Shown: one piece after another, positions 1 to 18,816 of the stretch
Layout: each line of letters starts with the position of its first letter
Numbering within the stretch: position 1 is the first letter of the stretch
Assembly: GCA_032358165.1 (NCBI GenBank)
Contig: JAALGY010000012.1
Location: forward strand, 1,860,001 to 1,924,000
DNA: 64,000 nt
Source of the DNA: Diplosphaera chodatii
Taxonomy: Eukaryota; Chlorophyta; Trebouxiophyceae; Prasiolales; Stichococcaceae
Reading direction: 5' to 3'
Notes under the pieces: generated by a model
Told to the model about the DNA's origin: nothing
What the model saw: only the letters and a program-made list of their open reading frames with translations
The model's database searches: none
Made by a program: the position numbers and the translations under genes

Positions 1-3000
1 CTGAACCCTCGAACAGCTCACTGTGAAATGAAAGGCCACACTGCCGTGGGAACAGCCCGAGGCTGTTGGTGATGATGCCCCCAGTCTCATCCGGGATTGT
101 AAGGTAAGCCGGCAGGTCCGAGAAATTGATCAGGCAGTCGCCGCTGCCAGGTTCCACTGCCATGCCGTGTGGTGGTGGTGGCGGTGGTGACCTGTACACC
201 AAGAGTACACGTGATCATTCTATTCTGCACCATAGTTCTGTGCCACAGCAAAATGTCTGGTGTTCCAATCAATCGTCGTGTGCAAATTCTCACGCTGGAG
301 GCAGTGGCGGCGACGGGGGCAGCGGCGGAGGCCTGGGTGGCCGGGGGGGCGGAGGCGAAGCCTTGAAAGGCGGCGGCGGCAGGCGCGATGGCGGAAGCGG
401 TGGCCTTGGCGGCGGCGCATTGACGGTACCGTTCCGGCCGGGGGGCGGGGGCGGGAGCCGGCTGATGTGGCCTTGATCGGGCCGCGGTGGCGGCGGCGGC
501 CGCCGCTTGGCGGTCGGCTTCTTCCTGGTCGGCTTTCTCGTCGGCTTTCTCGTCGGCTTCCGCGTCGGCTTTCTGGTCGGCTTCCGCGTCGGCTTCCGCA
601 TTGGCCTCCTCGTCGGCCGCTTGGCTGTCGGCCGCACGCCTGGCTTCCCTACCTTGAGCGTCGGCCGCTTGGCTGTTGGCCGCACGCCAGGCCTCCCGAC
701 CTTGGGCGTCGGCCGGCTGGCTGTTGGCCGCATGCCTGGCTTCCCTATTGCGGGCGTCGGCCGCTTGGCTGTTGGACGCACGCCAGGCCTCCCTATCTTG
801 GGCGTCGGCCGCTTGGCCGTCGCGCGTGGCGTCGGCTTTCGTGTTGGCTTCCGCGTCGGCCGCCGGAGGGTTGGCCTTGGCGCGGTTGTCTTTGCAGGCT
901 GCCGTGTTGGCCTGGGAGCGGGTTTCCTCGTGGGCCGCCGCGTTGGCTTCGGAGCTGGTCTGGGTGTGGGCTTCTTTCGTGTTGGTTTGCGGGTTGGCTT
1001 CGGTGCAGGCCTCCGTGTGGGCTTTGCCGCTGGGCCGCGCGGCTTGCGCTTGTGGCAGCCATACACGCTGACATAGCACGATTGGTACAGGGTGCCATCC
1101 TTGCCCGCCTTGCCAATGGCGGCTGAAATCTCCTGCCGCACTTTCAGTGGCATTTTGTCCACGGGGCGCCCGCTGACACGGTACTTTCGTGCTACACGGT
1201 TGATGATAGACTGAACCATGTCCCAGTTGACGGTCTGGCCGGGTGGCGCATTGTGCCGGCTGACAGTGGGCTTCTCGTTGCGATCGGGGTTCCACCAGTC
1301 GTCGACTACCGCCTTTTTCGTCGGCTTCTTTGTCGGCTGCTTCCGCTTGGCCGTGGGCGCCTTGCGCGCCGCCTGCGCCGCTGCCTTCAGCCGTGCAGTG
1401 GGCCGCGGCTTGGGCACGTTGCGGTGGCGGGCAGTGGGCTTGGGGGTCTTCACAGCTGCGACGCTTGCCAGCCGGGCATTTTCCGCAGCTACCCCTGGCT
1501 GCGCTGCGGCTGTGCTGGGACGGGGGGCTGGGGCGGCCGGAGGGGCCGGGGCAGCAGCTGCCACCCTGGCGGCGGCAGCAGAACTGACGCCTTGCACCGC
1601 CGGGCTGGCGGCGTCCTGATGGACTGCCTCCAGGTGGGCCTGGGGCAGGCCCCAGGACTGGACGTCGATGCCCGCTGACTCCAGCAGATCAAGGACGCCA
1701 GGATCTGTGGCCGCTTCTGGCAGCGGCGGCGGCGGCAGCGGCGGCGGCGACACGGGCGGCAGCGGCGGCGGCGGCGGCAGAGGATGGGCGGGCAGTGACG
1801 CAGCCTCTGGCTTGGGCAACGATGCTGCAACCTCTGGCTGCTGCTGCGCGGCCAGCACAGATGTCAGCATCACAGCTGCTACCTCTGGGAGCTTGACCAA
1901 TGGCGGCGGGGCTGATGGCACTGGTGCAGGTGGCAGCTGAGATGGGCTGTGAGCTGTGGACGCCTCTGCCGTACCTGCCGCGTCTGCGACATGTGACTGT
2001 GACAGTGATGTGAGCGCTGCTGCTGTATCAACAGCATGCACGGCTGCAACTGGCTGGGCATCAGCCTGCTGCCCCTCGAGCTGCTGCAACTCGATCTGGT
2101 GCTGCGCTTCTGGGACAGTGGCGCTGCTATTGACAGGCCCAGCAGAGTCAAGTGCTTTGGCAACGTCGACATGCTGATGGTGATCGAGGTGCCAGTGCAT
2201 CACTGGTGATCCTGACGGCGGCACAGTGACAGTCTGCTGCCGCGGTGTGCTGGCTGCCCGTCGCTGCCGTGCAGCGGCTGCTTGGGTCCAGAAGGTGTTC
2301 CCTGACACTTGCGACTCCAGGTGGGACCTGGCGGCCTGGCGCGGCTGGAAGGGCCGTGAGCTGACGGCGGCTGCTGATGATGGCTGAATGTCGTGAAGGC
2401 CCGCAGGCTGCTGGTGCTGCTGCTGCTGTTGCCTGCTGCCGCTGGAGGGCGCCGTGGCTGACGTGCCAGCTGTCATCCGGGCTCCCTGCTGCACGAGTGC
2501 CTCACGGGCGGAAACCGCACCCATTGAAGCATCCTCGCCAGCGGCATCGCTGCCACTGATGCTGCCCTGAAGGCTGTGCAGCTCGCTGCGAGCTAGGACA
2601 GCCTGCTGTCGCCTGCTCAGCGGGTCCCAGTGCCTCGCCGAGCCGGCAGCCTTCCAGGGCAGGTGCCCGGCGCCAGGCGCCTGCACCTCATCAGCGTCCC
2701 GGGCAGCGTGCGCCACCGGTGCACGCGCTGCCGCTTCGGGGAAGTCGTGTGCCGGCTGCGGCGGCGGCGGGCCGCTGGGCGGCGGCTGCCCCACAAGCAC
2801 CGGCGGTGGGAAGTAGTCAGCGGGGCTCAGCCCGGCGGCGCCACCCTGCCAATGGTTGCCAATGGCTGCCCGATGGTAGTGCCTGTGCTGGTTGGGCAGC
2901 CGCCGCTGGCCGCCGTCGGGCAGCCAGGGCAGCGGCGCCTCATCTGCTGCTGCGCCGGCGTCCCGGTGCAGTCGCCGCTGCCACATGCACATGCCCTGAG

Positions 3001-3124
3001 CATTCTGGCATACGTTGTGTGAGGAGTTGGAGTAAACCGGCGCCGCCGTGGCACCTGCAGCCGCTGCCATGAACAGCAGCAGCATGCATTGCACTACGCG
3101 ATGCGTTGCCTTCCCGCACTGCAT
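1..3124 (-). CDS. Secreted Pro/Thr/Lys-rich cell-wall glycoprotein (partial)
   Basis: Exon 1 is 294-3124 (943 codons plus two bases). A 102-bp GT-AG intron (192-293) joins in phase to an exon at 1-191 that runs off the window. The start has a classic secretion signal (hydrophobic LLLFMAAAAGATAA near residues 14-27). Low-complexity Gln/Ala/Pro blocks with poly-Pro runs follow. Next comes a more globular stretch with a Cys pair (CYVSVYGC) and a conserved-looking WWNPDRNEKP segment. Then there is a very basic tail of PTRKP repeats and a 16-residue repeat (PG-V/M-RPTA-K/S-RPTP..G). It ends in PPSPP/SPPPPPP tracts typical of hydroxyproline-rich extracellular matrix proteins. The last exon returns to globular sequence with Cys residues. 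Pherophorin/extensin-like composition is seen; the role in the cell wall is inferred. No enzymatic domain is recognised. Confidence 0.75.
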
Positions 3125-3969
3125 GATGCTGCATTAGTGCCTCAGCCGGGGGCTAGGCGCCACTTCGGGGCTGATAGACGGCTGTGCACCCGTTGCACAC
3201 TGCACGAAAGCTGCCAACAGGTGTCTGGCCGCTGTGCCTGAAGCTGCTGCCATGCCGAAGGCCTTGCCCACAGCCGGCTCCGCAAGACAGCGGCTCCAGC
3301 TGGTCGTCTCTGCGCCTAGTTAGTGACGGGTACCGCGGTCACCAGTTAAGTGTTACAAACCGTGTGCACAGACTTTGCGGCGACACCCGCACAGTCGTAG
3401 ACGATGGCTGGGGCAGAGGCCGTAACACTCAAGTTCTGCGTGCAAACAATCAAACTTCGCGCGTCCGTAAGGGGTTATACTTGGCGGTAGATGGTTAGGT
3501 TAGTCAGCACACCTTGAAGGACCCGGGATCCCATGTACTGCTGGCAACAACAGATTTGCGACTTTTGGTCCGCTGCGTGCGCCAATCGGATGCGTTGATG
3601 TCGATGGATCATGTCGCCATGGCTATCTACGGTGTATGCACACGCCGCCCTGGCGGAGAGCTCCCAAGGTGGTGAAAACCAGCCAAAATCCCAATGGTAC
3701 AAGCCATCGCACGTGCAGATCGTATGTTTTCAAACCCTAGAGTAGTATTGTTCCTGTCGTCATGGTGATGTAAGCACGACACCTGTGCACATCCCTGGTG
3801 ATGATCACATATTCACAAACCTCGATGTCTCCAAAGCCATCTCCACTTGCGACCCCACCCTGCATCAGAAACGAGCCCGGAAGCAACAGGCCGCAGATCG
3901 CCCTTGTGGACGGCCTGCGTGCCATCCTCATAAGGCGAGTACCCCTGATCGCATTGCGCCGCCTCCAAC
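3125..3969. other. Divergent intergenic region
   Basis: 845 bp between two genes transcribed away from each other, the cell-wall protein and ketol-acid reductoisomerase. It presumably holds both promoters and 5' untranslated regions. I see no convincing coding exon, RNA gene or long repeat in it. Confidence 0.5.
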
Positions 3970-7948
<3,979 letters not shown>

Positions 7949-8299
7949 AGCGTGCAGCTTGGTGTATGGACAGCCCACCACTTGTGGAGTCTATGCAGGC
8001 ATCAGACCGCCACTCAGAGCTCAGGGTCTCCCATTGGGGCAATGCAAGCTTCCTGAACCCCTGGCGACCAGCCATGCCATGCAGGGTGTGGATTGGTTTC
8101 CGACTTGTCCTCTGGCAGAATGTCAGCGAACCGATTTTGTTAGGCTAGCTTGTCGTGCGGCACGTTCGCCAATGTTGAAGGCCTGGTTTACGGCGAAAGT
8201 TATGCAGTGCGTGACGAACATAACTCTTCGCACTCCCCAAGATGCTGCAGCTGGACGACAGCACGCTTGCACTTCTCCTGCTGTGCCTGCTGCTGGCTA
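7949..8299. other. Convergent intergenic region
   Basis: 351 bp between the 3' ends of ketol-acid reductoisomerase (+) and the mS29 gene (-). It must contain both 3' untranslated regions. No further feature is seen. Confidence 0.5.
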
Positions 8300-11174
8300 T
8301 CAGTAGAGCAGCCCAGTCCCAAACTTTCGCATCTCCCGGGCATTGCCACCCGTCAGGTGGTACATCAGTGCCTGCATGCTGGAACACGCTGTCAGTATTG
8401 GCCATCCTATGGACTTTCCATTTAACGTCAGCCCCTTTGATCGTGGAAACCGGGAGGTGAAGCAGTGTTAGAGCCAGCAGGCAGGCACCTGGTGTCCCTC
8501 CATGCCGGTGGCTGCGGCGTTGGGGAGCGACTCTGCGCGCGCCTGGTGTGCCAGGTACACCATCATCTCCTCCGGATCCAGACGCGACACCTGCAGTGCG
8601 GCGCTTCCTGGGGTGAGCATGCGTACACGGCACGGGCATGGGCTGCTCCCAGAGTAGACCGGACCAACGCCAGGAGCTCCAGCACGACCCCATCTGGGCA
8701 TAGCATGGCGACAAACGGCAAAACAGGATGGGCAGCCTCTACACACCTCGAAGAGGGAGCGCCTTGGTCGTGGGATCACGAGCTGGGTGCTGATGCCACT
8801 CCCCCGTGTAACCGCCGCGACGACTGCACCATTTGCTGGTGGCGCCCCCGTCAGCAGCGCCTGCAATGTCCGAGCTGGTCTGGTCACCATGCATTTGAGC
8901 TTCACCACGAGCCATGCTGCGGGCTCATTCGCATGTGGCACGTCTGCAAGCTATGAAACTGCGACTCTTGCTACATGGCCTATGCCTGTTGTGCACTGCA
9001 GAACCCGGTTCATACCTTCACGGCATTCGCGAGGCGCAGCTGCGTCGGCAGGATGTTGACGCATTTGAGATTGAACCACTCATTGTACCCCGTCACCCAG
9101 TACAATGCATTCCAATCGTCCACCACGAACAGCACCGGCACCTACGCGTACCGTTACATGCGCTTCAGCAACATGCTCGCTGCCGGTAGTGGCTGTCTAC
9201 TGCTAGTTTGACGTGGACGCGACCAAAACCTCATGTACACGCTTGCAGGCCTTGCTGCACACGGTCCTGGAATAGAACATGCTTTTCAGGTGCTACAGCA
9301 TAGCACCTGCGTCTGAGTCTTTAGCACCCTAAGGACCTCCACCGCCGCCGAAACTGCCAGGTGCGGATCAGTTGCAGCAATGGCGCCTGCAAGACAGCCA
9401 TCATACTCATCGAATTGTGTGCAGCATGATGGAAGGCGTCACTTTGACACGGAAAAGCTCAATGCTACATGACACCCAAGGCCAATGCTGCTGCACACCC
9501 TTCATCAACGCCGCCACGGTGTCGGCAGAGTCTTTGAAGCTTTCAAGTAGCTTGTCTGGCCCAGATGGCGCCCATGGCAGCTCCCCCAGCGCTGTGGCAT
9601 GCGGACCTGCCATGGTGCGCATCAAAAGCCGGGCTGCGTCTGGGGTGTCCCAGGTACCCTCCTCATTTCTGCACACCATTATACCAAACCGATATTGCTG
9701 GACTGCCATGTAATGTATGTGAGCGGCACAGAAAGGGAGCAGTGCCCATGTACATAGTGGCGTCCTAACGTGCACTCGGTGCCATGAAAGTTGTTGCAGC
9801 GACAGTGACGTAAATCATGAACTACCCACTTGTGATACATGCCGCCGTCCATAAACAGGGAAGCAGATGGCACATAAGCCACAACCCGGCCTGAGGTGCG
9901 GCCCCACTCCGCTAGCATCGCCATTGCAACGCTCTTGCCACTACCTGCACATCAAATTTTGACCTTGATTCCAACAACCCGTGGAAACCGGCAGCAAGCA
10001 TTCGAGCATGTGGTCAGTTCCGTTTTGCAGGCAGCAAGCAGGGGCAGGCGTGCGACGTGTGGGGTGCAACCTCACCTCTAGGGCCATCCAGGTACAGCTG
10101 CGGCCTCTCGCCAGACGCCACCAGCTGTATCAGATCGTGCGTGCGCTGCCGGTACATGATGAGGTCCGTTTGCGTGTGCGCTAGCTCCTCCTGGTCCACA
10201 TCATCGCATTCGCACTGCCTCTACTTTGGATTTCTGTCATCAGATGCGACCCGCACGAAGATCAGAGTGAAGTCTGCATGGGCACGTTTCATGCTGTAGC
10301 AGGAGACCATGTAGTGATGGCTTGACAGCACACCTGCAGGCCTTTGCAGCCGCCCTTCAGCACAAAGGTGTCACCCCGTGCTGCTGCTGCGGCATAGAAG
10401 TCCTGGAACGCCTCTGGAATGTTGGCTGCTGTCATCTCCACAAACTTCCCAACATCATCCTGATTGAGCTGCGCTGCAGGCTTGTCCGCAAAGCACTCCA
10501 GCCTGCCAGGAACATCACGGCAACCGGACGTCGCAAAGCCGTGATGTGACACTTCGGTTGCAATGATATATACACCTGCGCAGGCAGCTCACACCATCTT
10601 GGCCAGCAGCTCACCTGGCACGCTCAGCAGCCTCCACATCTGCGGCGGTAGGCTCCGTTGAGGCGGGTTGCCCGGCGCTGACCTTGCCGTCAGCGACGGC
10701 GTCGGCGCCACGAGCAGGCGCTGACCTGCCGCCGGCGCTGCGCGAGGCTCTTGTCCCTCTGGTGGCGAACCCGCGGTGCTGGGCTGGCCCCGCTGTCGAA
10801 CCCTCCGCTGCTGGCACCTGGCTCCTGGCTGCTTGCTGCTGGCGTGCTGCAACGCCATCAGACACTGCAGACTGCAGCGAGGTCAGCGGCCGGGTGTGCA
10901 GCTGCCGCTGCTGCATCTGACCCGGCTGACCACATGCTGTAGCTGCAGCCGCCACCGCCGCCAGCCGCTGCCAAAAGCCAGCTGCGGTATCCAGTGACTG
11001 CGGCGTTGGTATGGCACCGCAGTGTGCAGTCCTGCAAATGAGAACGTTGGGAGCGAGTTCGTCAGACGTCAGATTAGCAATGATAGCATGGCGCAACATG
11101 CAGCTTTCAAGGTGCGCAGCATACCTGGACAAGGCAGTCGCCCACTTCAGGAGCCCATGAGAAGCATGGGCCAT
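8300..11174 (-). CDS. Mitochondrial ribosomal protein mS29 (DAP3 family)
   Basis: GTP-binding small-subunit mitoribosomal protein. Ten exons on the minus strand join in phase: 10615-11174, 10334-10502, 10076-10214, 9830-9944, 9499-9668, 9307-9386, 9016-9141, 8747-8860, 8489-8590, 8300-8371 (about 548 aa). The P-loop LDGPRGSGKSVAMAML is created by the 10076/9944 splice. The Walker B-like strand VPVLFVVDDWNALY lies in the 9016-9141 exon, and the family C-terminus (ALMYHLTGGNAREM) closes the gene. The N-terminus is rich in Ala/Arg/His and fits a mitochondrial presequence. I chose the ATG at 11172-11174; an ATG at 11097-11099 or an upstream exon is possible. The first 150 residues are low complexity and alga-specific. 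Confidence 0.88.
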
Positions 11175-12059
11175 GTTGTGCTGCTTCAGGTTCAGTTCTG
11201 TGCTAAGCCGGCGGGCCAACGTCGAACACAGGTTCACCGAAGTGGGTTAGTTGAATGCAGCCTGCGGCCAAAACGGCAGCGCTCACACGACGCACGTATA
11301 GTTATGTGCACAATAGGCACGGACGCCTCCACTCACAGTACAGACAATATCTGGCAGTGCGCGAGCAGCGCCTGCATGGCTGGCATTTACTAGGCACGAT
11401 CAGCGAAAGGGCTTCTACACTTGATTGGTCTCGCACGGGCAGTTCTGATTGGCGCTGAGCTGTAATTGAGTAATTCGTCAAGGAGGGGTCGTAGTTCACT
11501 GCCACAGCGTCTTGGCGTATATGACATTGTGCACACAGCCTGCGACAGCATTGGCATAGATGCTCTGACGTTCAGCTGTTACGCTCTTGTCTCGTGGGCG
11601 CCCGGCAGGCGTGTGGCACGATGACAGTGCAAAAGGTGCGAATACACTCCTGGATCTGGTGCGACCAGTAAGAATATTTGTGATGCACATGCATAGCGTT
11701 GCTGTGTAGCGTGTGGCAGACCCTTGCATCAGGAGCCAGAGTACCTATGTATGTCCAAAATACGGCTTCTGCATGCGGCGGGGCGCACTGCCATGAAGTG
11801 CTTGCGCCCTGTCAGAGTTGTTTGCAGGTTCATTTTGCGCATCATCCAAGCCCAAGCAGGGAGTCTGCATGAGACTGTTGCGTCGACAACATGCTGCAGC
11901 AAATTCTTTTGACATATTACAACGAAGTACCTCGGTGGCAGACCTATCTACAGCCATGCACATGCTAGCTGTGGACTTGCTCACCATGCAGACCAGGTGT
12001 CTGCTTTGCACCTCACAATGCTGGGCTGCGCAAAAGGACAAACTCGGTGACTTATGTAG
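11175..12059. other. Divergent intergenic region with unresolved 5' exon
   Basis: 885 bp between the mS29 start (-) and the first recognisable exon of UDP-galactopyranose mutase (+). That exon opens at a splice acceptor (12058-12059) preceded by an in-frame stop, so a short 5' coding exon supplying the ATG must lie here. Candidate ATGs exist (for example near 11750 and 11951), but none gives a clearly supported phase-0 donor. Confidence 0.45.
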
Positions 12060-15373
<3,314 letters not shown>

Positions 15374-15607
15374 CTGCACTAAACGGTTTCAATTTGCTTC
15401 TTGTTTTGGTTTTTGGACATGGGCTGCGAAAATGTGCACCGTCTGTATGTAGACTCTATGGGATTGTCGACAGTATATTGGACTAAGTAGCCTGTAGGTG
15501 CAATGCGTTATTGATGTTGTTTCCTGTTGCTCAGACAGACGTCTGACCCCACAATCTAGTTTTCAGAGGACCGCCAGCTGATAGTTGTCAAGCGTTGTAT
15601 ATATGCG

Positions 15608-18480
15608 CTAGTGCTTCGCCCTTTTGTGGGTAGCATTGTTGCCATCTCCATGTCTCCTATCCCCCTCAACATCAGATATAGTAGCTGGCAGCTCTGCGTT
15701 TCCAGCTCTGACTGCACTTTCCACTGCCGCAAGGATGCGCTTTTCGGCAAGAACCAATGTCAACGCCGCAAGCTTTGCCGCCCGGGCCTCTGTTGCCGGC
15801 TCCTGCTTGGTGACTGCAAGCAGCGACTCGTCTGCTTCGAGCCCGTCATTGCTGTACCGTTTCAGCCGCTGCCTGATGCTGTTGGCCAGGGCTGCGGCTG
15901 CCGCTGCTGGCAGGGCCGCCACAGCCTGGGCTGCTGGAACGTTGCACAGCATCGCTTCGCTGTCGTCTTCGCTGGCCTGCTCGGAGTTGGCTGCTGCCCC
16001 GCCTGCTGAGCCGCCGCTGCCAACCCCTCGCTGGCGACCCTCGGCAGCACCAACCCCGCTGTTGTGCAGCTGCCTGGCACCCTGCTGTTCGCTGGCCTTT
16101 GCTGCCTCATTCACCGTCTTGCTGCTGTCCTGTGTGGCCCTGGCGGCATCCAGGCGGTCAACAAGGCGCGCTGCGGCTGCCTGCATGCTGTCGGCACCTG
16201 CCATCGCCGCCGGGGGCGCAAACAGCACCCAGAGTGCCGCCACCAGGCCTGCCTCCAGCACGCCACCAGGTGCTATGCACAGGCTCTCTTGCGGATTCGC
16301 CAAAAGGTCGCTGCACCGCACAAAGTGTTGAGCTGTTTGTGTCGGCGGTCACTTCACATACACTGCAGGTGCACACACGGTATGTATTGGCCAAGAGCCA
16401 CTTGAGGCACGCGGTCGTCACAGCAGGCAGCTGTTGCAGCCGTCAGGTGCTCGCCTGTGGTCGTTGAGGAAAGCCACACGCTTCTTGGCTGCCGCCTTGC
16501 CGAGGTGCCGCTGCGCTGCGGCCACCAGGCCTTTGGCATCCAACGACACCGTGTCGAATGGGTTGCCACCCTCGAGTGCAAAGCCGTACTTCAGGACCAG
16601 CTCGCAGTTGCTGAGCTCTCCGTAGCAGTTGTGCACCTCAGCTCCCGCCGCTAGATCAGATGCCGCCAAGATCTGTACTGCCAGACACACCATGTGCCTC
16701 AGGCTCCGGCTGTTAAGCGCGCGTCACTGCCAGCAACATGAGTTGACAGGCTGGCACCCGTATCTCTTTGCCCCAACTTATCAGCATATGTGTCAGCTGA
16801 CCTCCAAGACTTGCTGTTTTTCCCGCTCGCTGCTCAGGATGCCGATCTCCAGCTGCCACCGGGGGTCATCAGCCACGTCCGCTTTCCGTATGCTGGGCCG
16901 CCAGAGGGTCGCTGCTGCTGTACTGTCGTCTTCGTCGTCTGATGACTGCAGTGTGTGATCGCTACCCTCCAAGCCGCCGCTTGGCTGCAATGACTGCTCA
17001 GCAGCATCACCTGCAAGCGCCGAGCTGGAATTGAGCAGGCCTGGTGTTCAACGCTGTCAGCAGAAGCAATGTGTACAGCATTTCACACAGCTGCGAAGCA
17101 GCACAAGGCCGCTCTGAGCAGGTTACACCTTCGGCAAGTGGTTCACAAATGTCACGGTGCACCGTAGCTTCCTCATTATCTCCACTGCCGTCATTGCTCT
17201 CGCTGCTGCCCTCATCTGCAACCATCAATTACACGTGTAATGCCATACACCTGTGATGATGTATGCTGTCATGCACACACTGCCATGCACACAGCCGTCC
17301 GCTTGTGCTGGTAGCACTCACCATCTGATGAAGGCACATCGCCAGCAACGACATAGTCGCCTGTCAGCCTGACGTAAGCGGCTTTGTGGTTGAAAATGTC
17401 TGCTAGTGGCACTAGCGAGTAGCCTGCAGCACAGCATGCTTCGCTTGCCACTAGAAATGCAAACATGTTATCATGACCCAACGGATTGCAATACAGTCCT
17501 GCTGGCTGCTTGATGTGCAGACAGCCATCATGCTGAGTACTGCAGGCTCTTGCCAGCTTCACTGCGCAGCACACCGTGCACGTCGTCCACGCCAAAGCCA
17601 CGGGAGCTGAGCCACGAGGCGGCCGCCATGTAATTTGGCAGCGTGAAGCCTGTCCGCGGGATGTCGGGGTGGCGGTCCAGCAGCGCCTGTACCGCGCCAA
17701 AATCCTCAGCCAGCAGCGGCCTGTCGGCGGCCGCACGCCCCTCCGCCTCCGAGCCCTGAGGCAGTGAGGTCGCATGGCCAAGTGAGGAATTAGGCTCACA
17801 GCTTTAGCCAATAGCACCCATGGCCATTCCCCATTTCAGCGCCACATTGCCAGGAGGCCCTCATGTTGACGCGGCTTGCAACAACGACCTGCCAATCAAA
17901 AATTGCAGAGGAAGCGACTCAGCTACTCTAGACGCAGCATGAAGGTCGACAGCGTACGGCATAGTGCGCGGCTCACCTGCAGAAGCGCGGCTTCCTCCTC
18001 CGTCCAGAAGATTGGAAGGTAGGCGCGCCGCGGCAAGGACTTCAAATAAGCATGCCTGTGCAAGCAGTCGGCAATCTGTCACAAGCACCTCTTGTTGTGT
18101 CTGGAAGTGATGATCTCTGCCTGCCAGTGGATGCGCCCTATGCAGCAGGACATGCGCACCACACGATCATCACATGCTTACCATTGCGACCTCTCGCCCA
18201 TCACATGAATCTCATACAACACTGCAAAGATTAGAGCCAGGCCGCCGCGCAGGTTCGATGACCGCAGAATGTCCGCGGCGGCCGTGTTAACAAGTGATAG
18301 CACCGCATCTTTCGGAATGCAAGCTAGAGGCTCTCCTTCGGCTATGTTTCTGGTTGCATATGCTGCGATGTGCTCAGCGTCTTTCTGCACCTGCCGAACC
18401 TTGATGCACGGCTCAGTCGTGATGTTCAGAGATTTCAAGAACTGCCTTACCAAGTCAATTTTGCGGGACCTCAATGCCAT
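15608..18480 (-). CDS. SET-domain protein lysine methyltransferase (SETD6/RKM-like)
   Basis: Eight exons join in phase: 18182-18480, 17977-18055, 17575-17755, 17322-17423, 17129-17215, 16802-17010, 16455-16672, 15608-16310 (about 625 aa). The SET domain is split by an insert. N-terminal elements are YATRNIAEGEPLACIPKDAVL and the QWHAYLKSLP motif. The core YSLVPLADIFNHKAAYV carries the Asn-His of the S-adenosylmethionine site, and EVHNCYGELSNCELVLKYGF is the closing SET motif. This arrangement is that of SETD6, Rubisco LSMT and ribosomal RKM enzymes, so the substrate is likely a non-histone protein. The insert between NHK and the closing motif is acidic (SSDDEDDS). The last exon adds an Ala/Ser-rich helical tail ending in KRAKH. 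The intron after 16455 begins with GC. It converges with the mutase gene at only 234 bp. Confidence 0.85.
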
Positions 18481-18816
18481 AACAAACGCTGTAAAATCGT
18501 TGCGTTTGGTTCATGCACATCAACAACCTGCAGCTGCGATCGCACCGCTCAATGAGTGTCTGAGGCATGGTTATGTCATGAGCTTTGCCAGATCGCATGC
18601 ACGCACGTGCTTCTACTCGCATTCATTAGAGTACATGCGCGACCAGTATATAGGTACGTGTCACAACGCAATGCAATAGACAAAGCAAACACGTGACGCC
18701 AAGCTCGGTTGTGCATATGCGTGCCGGCCACATCGTTTCAAGGAGTGCACAGCTGGTCTGAACTCGCTACCCCACTTTAACGAGCTTGCGTTGCGCATTA
18801 TACAAACATCGACAGC
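18481..18816. promoter_or_regulatory. Short divergent promoter region
   Basis: 336 bp separate the start codons of the SET methyltransferase (-) and gamma-SNAP (+), so the two genes must share or abut promoters here. No canonical TATA or other motif is claimed. Confidence 0.5.

Noticed and set aside
260..1126. 288-aa plus-strand Arg/Pro/Trp-rich frame
   Set aside because: Antisense reading of the basic repeat. No family resemblance and biased composition explained by the opposite strand.
87..1295. 402-aa minus-strand open frame rich in Ala/Gln/Thr over the cell-wall protein
   Set aside because: It is a shadow frame of the repetitive coding region. The frame at 294-3124 has a signal peptide, PTRKP/poly-Pro logic and a supported splice to the next exon.
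8145..8714. 189-aa minus-strand open frame at the 3' end of mS29
   Set aside because: It mixes exon, intron and untranslated sequence. The true last exon (8300-8371) is read in another frame with the family ending.
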